Shown here: positions 8,530 through 16,939 of the stretch, in pieces
Layout of the letters: every line of letters begins with the position of its first letter
Numbering within the stretch: the stretch's first letter is position 1
Notes under the pieces: model-generated
Told to the model about the DNA's origin: nothing
Databases searched by the model: none
What the model saw: the letters and a program-made list of their open reading frames with translations, nothing else
Assembly (NCBI GenBank): GCA_019634165.1
Contig: JAHQVT010000011.1
Coordinates: forward strand, 118,540-182,539
Source of the DNA: Rhodospirillales bacterium
GTDB lineage: Bacteria > Pseudomonadota > Alphaproteobacteria > Rhodospirillales > Thalassospiraceae
Length of the DNA stretch: 64,000 nucleotides
Direction: 5' to 3'
Made by a program: the position numbers and the translations under genes

Positions 8530-9669
8530 TCAGTCAAAAAATCCGCTGAGGACTTCGGCATAGATGCTGACAAGGTTTTCGATGTCATCGACCATCGCGT
8601 GTTCATCGACTTTGTGCATGCTTTGCCCGACAAGACCGAATTCTGCGACTTCGGTATATTTCTGAATGAAACGAGCGTCGGATGTGCCGCCGGTGGTACT
8701 CATTTCCGGGCGTTTGCCAGTGATTTTTTCGGACGCATCGGCAATCAGACCGGCAAGTTTTCCGGGATTGGACAGGAATGCTTCGCCAGAAATTTTCACC
8801 TTAAGATCATGCGCGCCAGCATGCTTGGCACAAACATCTTCGATCCATTTTTTCAAATCCGCGCCGATATGCTGATCGTTAAAGCGGATGTTAAAGGCGG
8901 CACTGACCTTGGCGGGAACCACATTGGTTGCCGCATTGCCGGCATCGACAGTTGTGATTTCAAGGTTGCTGGGCTGGAAGTGGTCGGTTCCTTGATCAAG
9001 TTCGCGGGTATTTAACACATCAAGCGTTTTGATCATGCGCGGGACCGGATTGTCAGCCAGATGGGGATAGGCAACGTGGCCTTGCGCACCATAAACCGTC
9101 AGCCAGCCGGTGATCGATCCGCGACGACCAACTTTCATCATCTCGCCAAGATATTTTGGGTTGGTTGGTTCGCCGACAAGGCAACAGTCAAACTTCTCAC
9201 CTTCTTGATCGCACCATTCAACCAGTTTGACCGTACCATTGATTGCATCGGCTTCTTCATCGCCGGTAATCAGGAACGAAATGCTTTCATCAAAATCCGG
9301 GTGTGCTGCCAAAAACGCATCAACCCCACCGACAAAACAGGCAATACCGGTTTTCATATCAACCGCGCCACGGCCAAACAAACGACCGTCAATGACGTCA
9401 CCACCAAACGGATCAACGGTCCATGCTGCACTGTCACCAGCCGGGACAACATCGGTATGTCCGGCGAAACAGAAATTGCGGCCTTTGGTTCCAAGGCGGG
9501 CATAAAGATTATCGATGGCGTCACTGTCATCGCCGTCAAATACCTTGCGCTTACACTCAAATCCACGGGCTTCTAATGCCTTTTGCAAGACATCAAGCGC
9601 ACCTGCATCTGCCGGGGTGACAGACGGGCAACGGATCAGGGATTGGGCAAGTTCAAGGGCGGCAGACAT
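8530..9669 (-). CDS. dapE: Succinyl-diaminopimelate desuccinylase
   Basis: 379 residues from the ATG at 9669 (MSAALELAQSLIRCPSVTP), the usual length; the open frame extends further to 9717 without a good start signal. It is an M20 metallopeptidase-family enzyme: FAGHTDVVPAGD holds the first zinc ligand, GRGAVDMKTGIA the bridging Asp, ITGDEEADAINGT the catalytic Glu pair, and the closing HKVDEHA the last His. It releases LL-diaminopimelate in the lysine and cell-wall pathway. dapD lies just downstream of it in coordinates (upstream on this strand), with a hairpin between them. Confidence 0.97.
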   Translation of the reverse strand: MSAALELAQSLIRCPSVTPADAGALDVLQKALEARGFECKRKVFDGDDSDAIDNLYARLGTKGRNFCFAGHTDVVPAGDSAAWTVDPFGGDVIDGRLFGRGAVDMKTGIACFVGGVDAFLAAHPDFDESISFLITGDEEADAINGTVKLVEWCDQEGEKFDCCLVGEPTNPKYLGEMMKVGRRGSITGWLTVYGAQGHVAYPHLADNPVPRMIKTLDVLNTRELDQGTDHFQPSNLEITTVDAGNAATNVVPAKVSAAFNIRFNDQHIGADLKKWIEDVCAKHAGAHDLKVKISGEAFLSNPGKLAGLIADASEKITGKRPEMSTTGGTSDARFIQKYTEVAEFGLVGQSMHKVDEHAMVDDIENLVSIYAEVLSGFFD

Positions 9670-9731
9670 CGGCAATCTCTTGTTTGGTTGGCGGACGGGC
9701 AAGGTGCCCTTCTGCAAGAAGAATGTATGGA

Positions 9732-9764
9732 AAAGGGCAAAACAGCCAAGCCGTTTTGCCCTTT
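9732..9764 (-). terminator. Hairpin terminator between dapD and dapE
   Basis: Arms AAAGGGCAAAAC and GTTTTGCCCTTT pair perfectly over 12 bases around a nine-base loop. On the minus strand the stem runs into TTTTCC, so it can end or reduce dapD transcription ahead of dapE. Confidence 0.65.
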
Positions 9765-9794
9765 ATAATTCAGGATCAACTTTGGTGACAGAAA

Positions 9795-10640
9795 TCAGTC
9801 ACGCAGCAATTCGTTGATCGAGGTTTTTGAACGGGTTTTTTCATCAACACGTTTGATGATGACCGCGCAATACAGGCTTGGTCCCGGTTTTCCGTCTGGA
9901 AGAGGTTTGCCCGGAATGCTGCCTGGAACCACAACCGAATATGCCGGGACACGACCAACAAAGGTCTCGCCGGTGGTGCGGTCGATGATTTTGGTCGATG
10001 CACCGATGAAGACACCCATCGAGATGACGGCACCTTCTTCAACGATGACACCTTCGACGATTTCCGAACGTGCGCCGATGAAGGCATTGTCTTCAATGAT
10101 GACCGGACCGGCCTGAAGCGGTTCAAGAACACCACCGATACCCGCGCCACCTGAAAGGTGAACGTTTTTACCGATCTGTGCGCAGGAACCAACAGTTGCC
10201 CAAGTATCAACCATAACGCCGGTATCAACATAAGCGCCAAGGTTCACAAAGCTTGGCATCAAAACGGTGCCCGGTGCAACATATGCCGAACGGCGCACAA
10301 TGCTGCCCGGAACGGCACGGAAACCAGCGGTCTTGAATTCTTCTTCGCCCCAACCTTCAAATTTCGACGGGACTTTGTCCCACCAGTTGGTGTTTTCGCC
10401 CGGACCGCCTGCAATGGTGGTCATGTCATTGAGGCGGAAAGACAGCAGAACTGCCTTTTTGGCCCACTGATTGACGACCCATTTGCCGTCATTTTTTTCG
10501 GCAACGCGCAGCTCACCGCGATCCATCGCGTTCAGTGCCTGATTAACGGCTTTGCGGATTTCACCTTGGGTGGCGGAGCTAATTTCGTCGCGGTTTTCCC
10601 AAGCGACGTTAATCACGCCTTCAAGTTCAGTTCTGTTCAT
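9795..10640 (-). CDS. dapD: 2,3,4,5-tetrahydropyridine-2,6-dicarboxylate N-succinyltransferase
   Basis: 281 residues, standard for DapD, with AAGGA upstream of the ATG. The N-terminal helical part ([20 protein letters not shown]) is followed by a left-handed beta-helix of hexapeptide repeats from about residue 105 to 235, including [39 protein letters not shown] and [10 protein letters not shown]. It succinylates tetrahydrodipicolinate in the succinylase branch of lysine/diaminopimelate synthesis, directly preceding the DapE reaction in the same neighbourhood (DapC acts between them and is not in this window). Confidence 0.98.
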   Translation of the reverse strand: MNRTELEGVINVAWENRDEISSATQGEIRKAVNQALNAMDRGELRVAEKNDGKWVVNQWAKKAVLLSFRLNDMTTIAGGPGENTNWWDKVPSKFEGWGEEEFKTAGFRAVPGSIVRRSAYVAPGTVLMPSFVNLGAYVDTGVMVDTWATVGSCAQIGKNVHLSGGAGIGGVLEPLQAGPVIIEDNAFIGARSEIVEGVIVEEGAVISMGVFIGASTKIIDRTTGETFVGRVPAYSVVVPGSIPGKPLPDGKPGPSLYCAVIIKRVDEKTRSKTSINELLRD

Positions 10641-10888
10641 GTTCGAAGGTCCTTGCGGTCAGCCTTAAATCTGTCGGGCGGAGAATGGTCAATGCTGCCC
10701 ATGAAGTCAACTCCGCCAGTTTGCGTAGAAATGCCCATTTCAGGCAGTTCCCGTTCCTGATCCCTATGCGGGCTAGACATAGCGGATCAGGCGGCAAATC
10801 TCAATCGTGGAACGGTTACAAATCGATCATGCGCCGACATTCCCTGATGGGCAGCACCTGTTTGGCGGGTGCGGGCGAAATTATGAAT

Positions 10889-11584
10889 TTACGATGGAGC
10901 CGCGAGGTTGCGCAAAAATCCAACAATATCATTGGTTTCATGGTCAATACGCGGATCATCCCGACCATTTTGTGCCCATTCAAGATCGGTATGCACCCAA
11001 ACTGTGGTCATCCCCATATCTTTGGCGGGAAGCAGGTTTTTGGCCATGTCTTCGAAATAAACCGCACGGGTTGGGTCAATTCCGTCGCGACGCAGCAGTA
11101 GGTCATAGGGTTGTTGCTGTGGTTTGGGAATATAATCGGCATCAACAATGTCAAAGATGGTTTCAAACCGATCCGCAATGCCAAGCTGATCCATAACCCG
11201 TTCGGCATGGCCACGTGATGCATTGGTGAAAATAAGTTTCCGGCCGGGAAGATCATCAAGGGCCGTTGCCAGATCGGGTGCAGGTGCAACAACCGAGACA
11301 TCAATGTCATGGACCTTGGCAAGATAATCAGCCGGGTCAATATCATGTTCGGTCATTAACCCGCGCAACGTCGTGCCATAGCGATGGAAGTAGTCTTTTT
11401 GCACCCGATAGGCGGCATCGGCTTCGAGTTTAAGCGCGTCGCGGACATATTGCCCGATCAAGTCAGAAACCTGCGAGAACAGATCGCATGTCGATGGATA
11501 AAGCGTGTTGTCGAGATCAAAGATCAGGACAGAATTTGGATCGATCTGAGGCAGCGTGGAACGCTTTATCGGGCGCGTGGTCAT
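10889..11584 (-). CDS. Pyrimidine 5'-nucleotidase, HAD superfamily
   Basis: 231 residues. The HAD signature IFDLDNTLYPS (about residues 20-30) supplies the nucleophile Asp; LIFTNASRGHAERV is motif II, and YFEDMAKNLLPAKDMGM with the acidic ED is motif IV; KPQQQPYDLLL carries the motif III Lys. The NTLYP variant is typical of the SDT1/PHM8-like pyrimidine nucleotidase subgroup common next to dapD in alphaproteobacteria. The substrate is inferred from family only. A 248-base stretch between it and dapD holds nothing I can assign. Confidence 0.85.
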   Translation of the reverse strand: MTTRPIKRSTLPQIDPNSVLIFDLDNTLYPSTCDLFSQVSDLIGQYVRDALKLEADAAYRVQKDYFHRYGTTLRGLMTEHDIDPADYLAKVHDIDVSVVAPAPDLATALDDLPGRKLIFTNASRGHAERVMDQLGIADRFETIFDIVDADYIPKPQQQPYDLLLRRDGIDPTRAVYFEDMAKNLLPAKDMGMTTVWVHTDLEWAQNGRDDPRIDHETNDIVGFLRNLAAPS

Positions 11585-11711
11585 GATTGGTGGCCTTGTC
11601 GCGAGAATTTTTTGGGCAATGGTCGCGTCAGTTGTAAGCGATCAGCGCCGACTTGCAAACAACGGAGCTGGGTATCTAGTTGGCTTTGATCATTCAAAAA
11701 GTCAAAAAACA

Positions 11712-11738
11712 GCGCCAGTTTTTCTACGATTTTGCGTG
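11712..11738 (+). promoter_or_regulatory. Flagellar-cassette promoter motif, copy A
   Basis: GCGCCAGTTTTT (11712-11723), then 11 bases, then CGTG (11735-11738). The same elements at the same spacing recur at 11894 and 16991, before flagellin and flgD. Copy A points at a short stretch that ends in a strong terminator at 11804-11840, so it probably drives a small RNA. The preceding stretch 11585-11711 shows no gene. Confidence 0.7.
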
Positions 11739-11745
11739 TGCAGTT

Positions 11746-11836
11746 TTAATGGACCCTATTTTGAAGTTTAGGCAGGTAAGCCCAACAACAGTTAAAGACC
11801 GTCAAAAGGCCGCCTTGAAGGCTGCCTTTTTTGTTT
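11746..11836 (+). ncRNA. Candidate small RNA of the flagellar cassette
   Basis: Defined by promoter motif copy A upstream and an intrinsic terminator at 11804-11840. The predicted transcript is about 85-90 bases; the start is estimated as seven to eight bases after the CGTG box. No open frame with a ribosome binding site is contained. The unpaired 5' half includes GGCAGGTAAGCCC, a short hairpin-capable segment. No known RNA family is recognised. It could equally be an early-terminated leader of flagellin mRNA. Confidence 0.5.
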
Positions 11837-11840
11837 TTTT
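11804..11840 (+). terminator. Rho-independent terminator upstream of the flagellin promoter
   Basis: AAAAGGCcGCC and GGCtGCCTTTT pair with a single mismatch around TTGAA, followed by TTTTTTG and seven more T residues. It is on the plus strand although no protein gene precedes it on that strand, which is what points to a small RNA. Confidence 0.8.
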
Positions 11841-11893
11841 CCCGGCGGAAAATTGGGTCAGCGAAAAATAATTTTGAAAAAATGACATTGGGC

Positions 11894-11920
11894 GCGCCAG
11901 TTTTTTTCACCCCGCGCGTG
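11894..11920 (+). promoter_or_regulatory. Flagellar-cassette promoter motif, copy B (flagellin)
   Basis: GCGCCAGTTTTT (11894-11905), 11 bases, CGTG (11917-11920). It lies 72 bases before the flagellin start, leaving a leader of roughly 65 bases that ends in AGGAGAAG before the ATG. Confidence 0.75.
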
Positions 11921-11992
11921 GGCACCTATATCGGCCCAAAGCGGGGTCGCGTTGGCAGGTAGGCCAAATCAAATCCAAATAGGAGAAGCGAA

Positions 11993-12808
11993 ATGGCGAG
12001 TATTAACACAAACATGTCGGCAACCCTTGCGGTGTCGAACCTTAATAAAACCACAGATGAGATGACCTCGGTCTTGACCGCAATGTCGAGCGGTAAGTCG
12101 ATCAACTCTGCATCTGACGATGCTGCAGGTCTTGCTGTTTATACGGCAATGTCGGTGGATTATGCCGCTTGGGAACAGGCTGGTGATAATGCCGAGGTTG
12201 CCACTGCAATTCTTGAAACCGCAGACGGTGGCTTGTCAGAAATCGGTGACATTCTCGAGCGTATGTACGAACTGGCATCTCAGGCCGCGTCTGGTTCGGT
12301 GACCGATACCGAACGTGCGTATCTTGACGATGAATATCAGGAACTCGTTTTACAGATTGATTCCATCGTTGATTCGACGACCTATTTCGATACTGGGTTG
12401 CTTGATGGCACATATGATGAGTCCTTTACTGTTTCTGCAGACTCAAGTGTTGCAGCGATTGATGTGACTCTGGCGACTGCTTTTGACGCGGCAAGTCTTG
12501 GTCTTGCTGGTGATCTTACCAGTTCCACGAATTCCACCACCGAACTGACGGCGATTGAAGCAGCGGTTACGACCGTATCTTCTGGTCGTGCAACAGTTGG
12601 TGCGCTGATGTCGCGGTTTGATTACGCCGCAGGCAATATTGACACGGCCCAAACCAATCTTGAATCGGCCATGGGCGTCTATATGGATGCTGACATTGCG
12701 CAGCTAAGTGCGGATCAAACCGAACTTGGCGTGAAGATGGATTCTGCCATTCAGGCCTTGTCCGTTTCGAATGAGAATCTCGAGAAGCTTTCGCGTTTGC
12801 TGAGCTAA
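11993..12808 (+). CDS. Flagellin (accessory flagellum filament protein)
   Basis: 271 residues, short for a flagellin: only the conserved D0/D1 coiled-coil ends and a small central region. The N-terminal half matches well (SINTNMSATLAVSNLNKTT, SGKSINSASDDAAGLAVY, GGLSEIGDILERMYELASQA). The C-terminal helix ALMSRFDYAAGNIDTAQTNL is recognisable, but the final segment (VKMDSAIQALSVSNENLEKL) departs from the usual terminal motif. By my count it has about 42 acidic against 9 basic residues. AGGAGAAG precedes the ATG. It is the first gene of the cassette, under promoter motif copy B, and a strong hairpin follows, as expected for a highly expressed filament subunit. FliS- and FliD-like partners follow. 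Confidence 0.93.
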   Translation: MASINTNMSATLAVSNLNKTTDEMTSVLTAMSSGKSINSASDDAAGLAVYTAMSVDYAAWEQAGDNAEVATAILETADGGLSEIGDILERMYELASQAASGSVTDTERAYLDDEYQELVLQIDSIVDSTTYFDTGLLDGTYDESFTVSADSSVAAIDVTLATAFDAASLGLAGDLTSSTNSTTELTAIEAAVTTVSSGRATVGALMSRFDYAAGNIDTAQTNLESAMGVYMDADIAQLSADQTELGVKMDSAIQALSVSNENLEKLSRLLS

Positions 12809-12815
12809 CTCGTGA

Positions 12816-12860
12816 CAGGGCCATCCGGTGTTTGAGAGCCCCCGGATGGCCCTGAATTTT
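12816..12860 (+). terminator. Strong hairpin terminator after flagellin
   Basis: Arms 12816-12828 (CAGGGCCATCCGG) and 12842-12854 (CCGGATGGCCCTG) pair perfectly over 13 bases, followed by AATTTT. The T-tract is short, so partial read-through into fliD is likely, giving high flagellin and lower downstream expression. Confidence 0.8.
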
Positions 12861-12884
12861 AACGGATGAAAAAGGGAGAAGAAC

Positions 12885-14573
12885 ATGACGACGATCAATT
12901 CATCGACCACGTCAAGCTATGCTTCCTCATCCTATGTTTCGGGCCTGACAGACCTTGATACTGCCGAATTGGTGCAGGATGCGTATGACGCAAAAATCGC
13001 AGTCGCCGATACCGTCGAAGCCGAAATCGACGAGGTCGAACTTGAAATTGCTGCCTTTGAAGATCTTCAAACCTTGCTTGAGACATTTGAAGATGCAGCA
13101 GAGGCCCTAACGGCGCAGACCGAACTTGAAAGTTCGCGCGATGATGTCTGGGTTGGGAAATCGGCCTATTTGACATCGTCCGATGCCAATACTGAGGCAT
13201 CCGATGTGGTTGGTGTTCTGGTCGAAGATACGGCTGCGGCGGGCAGTTACACCCTTGAAATTACACAATTGGCAACCGCCCACAAGCTGGGCGGGGATGT
13301 GTCTGACGACAGTACGGTTGAGTTGGGGCTGAGTGGTACGCTCAATCTTGTTGCGGGTGACGATTACACGGCGGTTGATGTTGAAATCACCACCGACATG
13401 TCGCTTGATGATATTGCAGATGCCATCAATGATCAGTCTGAAACATCCGGGGTTAAGGCAAGTGTCCTGCAGATTTCCGATGACGAATATATGCTGGTTT
13501 TATCTGCAGTCGATACTGGTCAGGAAATTACATTTGATACGGATGGCGCGGATACAACATTGGCCCAATCATTGGGGTTTGTTGACGCCACCGGTGCCTA
13601 TAGCAATGAGTTGGTAACGGCCGATCAGGCGATTTTTTCGATTGATGGTGTTGAAGTCACGCGCAGCAGCAATACGGTTGATGACGTAATTGATGGCGTG
13701 ACTTTGTATCTTTATGCCGAAGAAGCGGGGACAGAGATCACGCTTGAAGTCGAAGAAGATGCCAGCACGGCCTATAGCGCGATCGAGGCATTTGTTGATG
13801 CCTATAACGAATTGCGCAGTTTCGTCATTACCAATCAGGCCTATGAAGCAGGTGAAGGTGCGGACGAAGATGCCGTCTTATTCGGTGACAGTCTTTTAAG
13901 TTCGATTTCTACAGCAGTTTACGGTGCCTTATCATTTTCGACAGACAGCGACACATATAGCTCGCTGGCATCCATCGGCATTACCCTTGATGACAGCAAC
14001 TATCTTGTCATTGACGAAGAGGTGCTTGAAGAAGCGTTGGTGTCAAATTTTGATGATGTTGCAAATCTGTTTTCCTATTCCGGTGAAACGAATTCGGATG
14101 ATCTTTTGGTTTCCGAAGCAGATGGTTCTTATACCGGTACTTTCACCGTCGATATTGTGACGGATGCAGATGGCAACATCACATCGGCCAGTGTAGATGG
14201 CGATGATAGCGCCTTTACCATCAGCGGTAATAAGCTGGTTGGTGCGGAGGGTAACGATTACGAAGGTGTGACCTTGTTCTTTGGCAGCACCACGTCCCAA
14301 AGCGTCGAGGTCACGATTTCCAGCGGTCTTGCATATGACCTTAACAATACGCTTGATCGTTACACCAACAGTTCAGACGGACTAATCGCCAACCGTCTTG
14401 AACGGCTTGAAGAGCAGGTCGGTGAACTTGAAGACGACGTCGATGACATCACGACTGCGGCTGAGGAATACGCCGCCAAATTAACCGAGCGATATTCCGC
14501 GATTGAAGCCAAGCTTTATCAATTACAGCTTTTGCGTGAACAACTTGAAGCCTTATGGGGTGAAGATGACTAA
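12885..14573 (+). CDS. fliD: Flagellar filament capping protein FliD
   Basis: 562 residues with GGGAGAAG before the ATG. The N-terminal FliD domain is seen at SGLTDLDTAELVQDAYDAKI, followed by a long helix (EIDEVELEIAAFEDLQTLLE), beta-rich middle domains with AAAGSYTLEITQLATAHKLG, and a C-terminal domain with YNNTLDRYTN-like sequence (LNNTLDRYTNSSDGLIANRL) and a closing coiled coil ERLEEQVGELEDDVDDITT. FliD caps the filament tip and guides flagellin folding. It is very rich in Asp, Glu, Ser and Thr, like all structural proteins here. Its 3' end overlaps the next gene by eight bases. Confidence 0.93.
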   Translation: MTTINSSTTSSYASSSYVSGLTDLDTAELVQDAYDAKIAVADTVEAEIDEVELEIAAFEDLQTLLETFEDAAEALTAQTELESSRDDVWVGKSAYLTSSDANTEASDVVGVLVEDTAAAGSYTLEITQLATAHKLGGDVSDDSTVELGLSGTLNLVAGDDYTAVDVEITTDMSLDDIADAINDQSETSGVKASVLQISDDEYMLVLSAVDTGQEITFDTDGADTTLAQSLGFVDATGAYSNELVTADQAIFSIDGVEVTRSSNTVDDVIDGVTLYLYAEEAGTEITLEVEEDASTAYSAIEAFVDAYNELRSFVITNQAYEAGEGADEDAVLFGDSLLSSISTAVYGALSFSTDSDTYSSLASIGITLDDSNYLVIDEEVLEEALVSNFDDVANLFSYSGETNSDDLLVSEADGSYTGTFTVDIVTDADGNITSASVDGDDSAFTISGNKLVGAEGNDYEGVTLFFGSTTSQSVEVTISSGLAYDLNNTLDRYTNSSDGLIANRLERLEEQVGELEDDVDDITTAAEEYAAKLTERYSAIEAKLYQLQLLREQLEALWGEDD

Positions 14574-15030
14574 TTATACACCAACGGCCCCGCAGCAGGC
14601 TTATCGCTATGCCGGGGCCAGTGCGCAATATAACAACGCGCTGCGCACGACTTCACCCGTGGCAATGATGGTCATCGCGATTACCAAAACCCGTCATCAC
14701 CTGCGCAATGCACTGCAATATCGGGTTGACAAAAAATTTGATCTTGAAAGCCGGGAAAAGGCGGTGGCGGTGAAACGATTAAAAGCGCTGCAAGCCTGTG
14801 TCGCGCCTGATGCTGCACCCGAACTATCGCGAGATCTCTTTGCCTTTTATGCCAGAATGATTAAGTTGCTTGCACGTAATCGCAGGGACGCTTCCATGGA
14901 GGAACGTTACGCAGTCGTTGACCGCAACCTGCAAGAGCTTGCGCGCAAATGGGAAAAATTCTCGAAAGTCGATCCAGGTAGGACTGTTCAGGCCCAGTCA
15001 GGGCATTCGGTAATCGGAACAGTGTTGTGA
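14566..15030 (+). CDS. fliS: FliS-like flagellar export chaperone
   Basis: 154 residues from the ATG at 14566, eight bases inside fliD, with GGGGTGA upstream. The start MTNYTPTAPQQAYRYAGAS resembles the FliS N terminus (a Tyr-rich segment that gates flagellin binding), and the rest is helical and basic, with AMMVIAITKTRHHLRNAL and a C-terminal helix pair. It is longer than typical FliS (about 130) and divergent. Position directly after fliD supports the call. It would hold flagellin unfolded for export. Confidence 0.65.
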   Translation: MTNYTPTAPQQAYRYAGASAQYNNALRTTSPVAMMVIAITKTRHHLRNALQYRVDKKFDLESREKAVAVKRLKALQACVAPDAAPELSRDLFAFYARMIKLLARNRRDASMEERYAVVDRNLQELARKWEKFSKVDPGRTVQAQSGHSVIGTVL

Positions 15031-15037
15031 GGGACAT

Positions 15038-15649
15038 TTGAGTGTAGGTCTTCGCCCAGTAGTGTCGACAAGCTCTGATACGTCGGATATGGCATCCGCC
15101 CAAGAAGTTCTGCGCGAGTTGGATGACAACGCCCTTGTTGCACGCATGGTGCAAGGTGATAAGGGTGCATATCGTGTTGTTGTTGAACGCTATTATCGTG
15201 GAATCGTTGGTATCGCCCGAAGAATGGGACTGGTAAGCGGTGATGCCGAAGATGTGGCACAGGACGTGTTTGTACGTGTGTGGCTGCACCGCGAGAAATG
15301 GCGTGCAGATGGCGGTGCGACTTTTAAAACCTGGCTTTATCGTGTGGCGGTAAATCGGGTTATTGACCTTAAGCGCAAACCACAATTTGTCGATGGCACG
15401 GAACTTGACGAGGTGCCTGATGAAGCGATGTCAGCGCTTGATAAGCTTGCCCAACATCAGGAATTCAAACGATTGCGCATCGCGATCAAAAAATTATCTG
15501 ACCAACAACAAATTGCCATCAATTTATTTTATGACCGTGAGTTGTCCAATCAGGAAGCTTCTGCCATTATGGGTATATCGGTTAATGCGATGGAATCACT
15601 GTTGAAACGCGCCCGCAAGCGTTTACGTGAAGAGTTGAAAACAATCTGA
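15038..15649 (+). CDS. ECF-family RNA polymerase sigma factor in the flagellar cassette
   Basis: 203 residues from a TTG at 15038 with GAGGGA just upstream; an ATG at 15089 is an alternative start without a clear binding site. Region 2 is at YRGIVGIARRMGLVSGDAED through DVFVRVWLHREKW and FKTWLYRVAVNRVIDLKRK; region 4 is at LSDQQQIAINLFYDRELSNQ, EASAIMGISVNAMESLLKRA and RKRLREEL. Regions 1 and 3 are absent, the ECF architecture, so this is not FliA. It is followed by a membrane-spanning probable anti-sigma factor and a periplasmic sensor-like protein. I infer that it reads the GCGCCAGTTTTT-N11-CGTG promoters of this cassette. Confidence 0.92.
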   Translation: MSVGLRPVVSTSSDTSDMASAQEVLRELDDNALVARMVQGDKGAYRVVVERYYRGIVGIARRMGLVSGDAEDVAQDVFVRVWLHREKWRADGGATFKTWLYRVAVNRVIDLKRKPQFVDGTELDEVPDEAMSALDKLAQHQEFKRLRIAIKKLSDQQQIAINLFYDRELSNQEASAIMGISVNAMESLLKRARKRLREELKTI

Positions 15650-15668
15650 TATACGATTAGTTTTACGT

Positions 15669-15682
15669 CCTGTTCGAACAGG
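15669..15682. promoter_or_regulatory. Perfect palindrome between ECF sigma and anti-sigma genes
   Basis: CCTGTTCGAACAGG is a perfect 14-base palindrome in the 45-base gap between the two genes, 13 bases before the downstream ATG. It could be a protein-binding site or an mRNA hairpin limiting anti-sigma translation. Confidence 0.45.
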
Positions 15683-15694
15683 TAAGTTCGTCCT

Positions 15695-16402
15695 ATGAAA
15701 AAGCGGTGTGCTGTGAAAATCGAACGTTTCGAAGAATTATTGGATCAGTATGGCTGGGATTTAGCGTCCTGGCCGGAAGCATTGCGTCGAGAAGCAAACG
15801 TTTTGATCGCGCAGGATGCGCATGCGGCAGAGCTTTTGTCTTCATTGCGCAACGTCGAAGACATTCTTGCTGATGATCCGGTGCCGATGGGCAAACATCA
15901 GGCGGTCGACGATATTTTTGCCGCCATTGAGGCGGAAGAAACACGTATTGCCGCGACGGATCAGGTTAGTGCGCAGGATCCAAATAACCATTTCAAATCG
16001 ATTGATGACCGACCGAAATCGCGCGTGCAATTAACTGTGGAAAACTTTATCCCGGTTGGTGATGGCCCGGCGCGAAAAACCTATCCTGCGAAACCGTCTG
16101 TTTCCCCGGTCAATTCTGCGATTGTCAGTGATGGTGCGCAATTTAACGGTCGGGCCAAGGGGCTTCTTCGACTGTTGGGCAAAGGCGTGTTTTCCGGTGT
16201 GGGAATGGCGGTTTGCGTTGTGGCCGGATTTGTTTTTGGCGTTACCATGACGGCACAACAAGGCCATCAGGTTAGCGCCCATGCGACGGAAGCCGAGATG
16301 GTCGATCTTCTGGAAAATCATGTTTTTGCCATTGATCCTTTGACCGTGGATCAATCTGAAAACGGTGCGAGTTTGCCGACGCAAGGGGGGCAGGCACAAT
16401 GA
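15695..16402 (+). CDS. Probable membrane anti-sigma factor
   Basis: 235 residues. The N-terminal 60 residues (FEELLDQYGWDLASWPEALR) resemble the helical cytoplasmic domains found behind ECF sigma genes in alphaproteobacteria; no zinc-binding HxxxCxxC motif is present. A single membrane segment lies at about residues 185-207 (GVGMAVCVVAGFVFGVTMTA), leaving a short periplasmic tail. This topology is that of transmembrane anti-sigma factors that release their sigma on a periplasmic signal. It overlaps the next gene by four bases. The identification rests on context and topology rather than a strong family match. Confidence 0.65.
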   Translation: MKKRCAVKIERFEELLDQYGWDLASWPEALRREANVLIAQDAHAAELLSSLRNVEDILADDPVPMGKHQAVDDIFAAIEAEETRIAATDQVSAQDPNNHFKSIDDRPKSRVQLTVENFIPVGDGPARKTYPAKPSVSPVNSAIVSDGAQFNGRAKGLLRLLGKGVFSGVGMAVCVVAGFVFGVTMTAQQGHQVSAHATEAEMVDLLENHVFAIDPLTVDQSENGASLPTQGGQAQ

Positions 16403-16908
16403 GCTTTGCGTTCCGTCGTGTGTCATCAATGCGCAAATTGATGTTGGCTTCTTTGGCCGTTAATTTGTTTTTGATTGGCGCGGTTGCCGGTAGTTTTGTG
16501 ACCGGGATTCCGTTGTTTCATCGCTTTGTTGGGCCACCAATGCCACCGCCCGGTTTTGACCAAGCCGGTGATCCACCTGGTGTGCGAATGTTGAAAATCG
16601 TACGCAGCCGTCTGAGCTATGAAGGCAAAGTGATTTTTGATGCAGAGTTCAGTGATTTGATCGAAGACATGCGCCGTAATCCCGGTACGCGTTTTTTGAT
16701 GGATGAACTGCATGAAACACTGGATCGCGCGAATGCGTCGGATGCAGAAATCCGTGCAGCATATGACGAATTGGAAATGGCCATTGGGGATGATCTGGAC
16801 AAAATGCTTGAAAGCATGGCCAATGTCGCTGTCAAAGTTTCGCCAGAAGACAGATCACAAATGACTTTTATCGGTCCGGGCGATATGCCGCCGCCAAGAC
16901 GGAACTAG
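16399..16908 (+). CDS. Periplasmic sensor-like protein (CnrX/heavy-metal-resistance fold type)
   Basis: 169 residues. One N-terminal membrane anchor (LMLASLAVNLFLIGAVAGSF) is followed by a Pro-rich turn and a helical periplasmic domain; DMRRNPGTRFLMDELHETLD and the final Pro-rich GPGDMPPPRRN resemble small periplasmic sensor proteins of the CnrX/CpxP-like class that partner ECF/anti-sigma pairs. His and Met residues are few, so metal sensing is not evident. The start overlaps the anti-sigma stop (ATGA). With the two preceding genes it forms a complete sigma/anti-sigma/sensor unit inside a flagellar operon. Confidence 0.6.
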   Translation: MSFAFRRVSSMRKLMLASLAVNLFLIGAVAGSFVTGIPLFHRFVGPPMPPPGFDQAGDPPGVRMLKIVRSRLSYEGKVIFDAEFSDLIEDMRRNPGTRFLMDELHETLDRANASDAEIRAAYDELEMAIGDDLDKMLESMANVAVKVSPEDRSQMTFIGPGDMPPPRRN

Positions 16909-16939
16909 AGTCTAAGTTCACTTAAAGTCATAAAAAACC

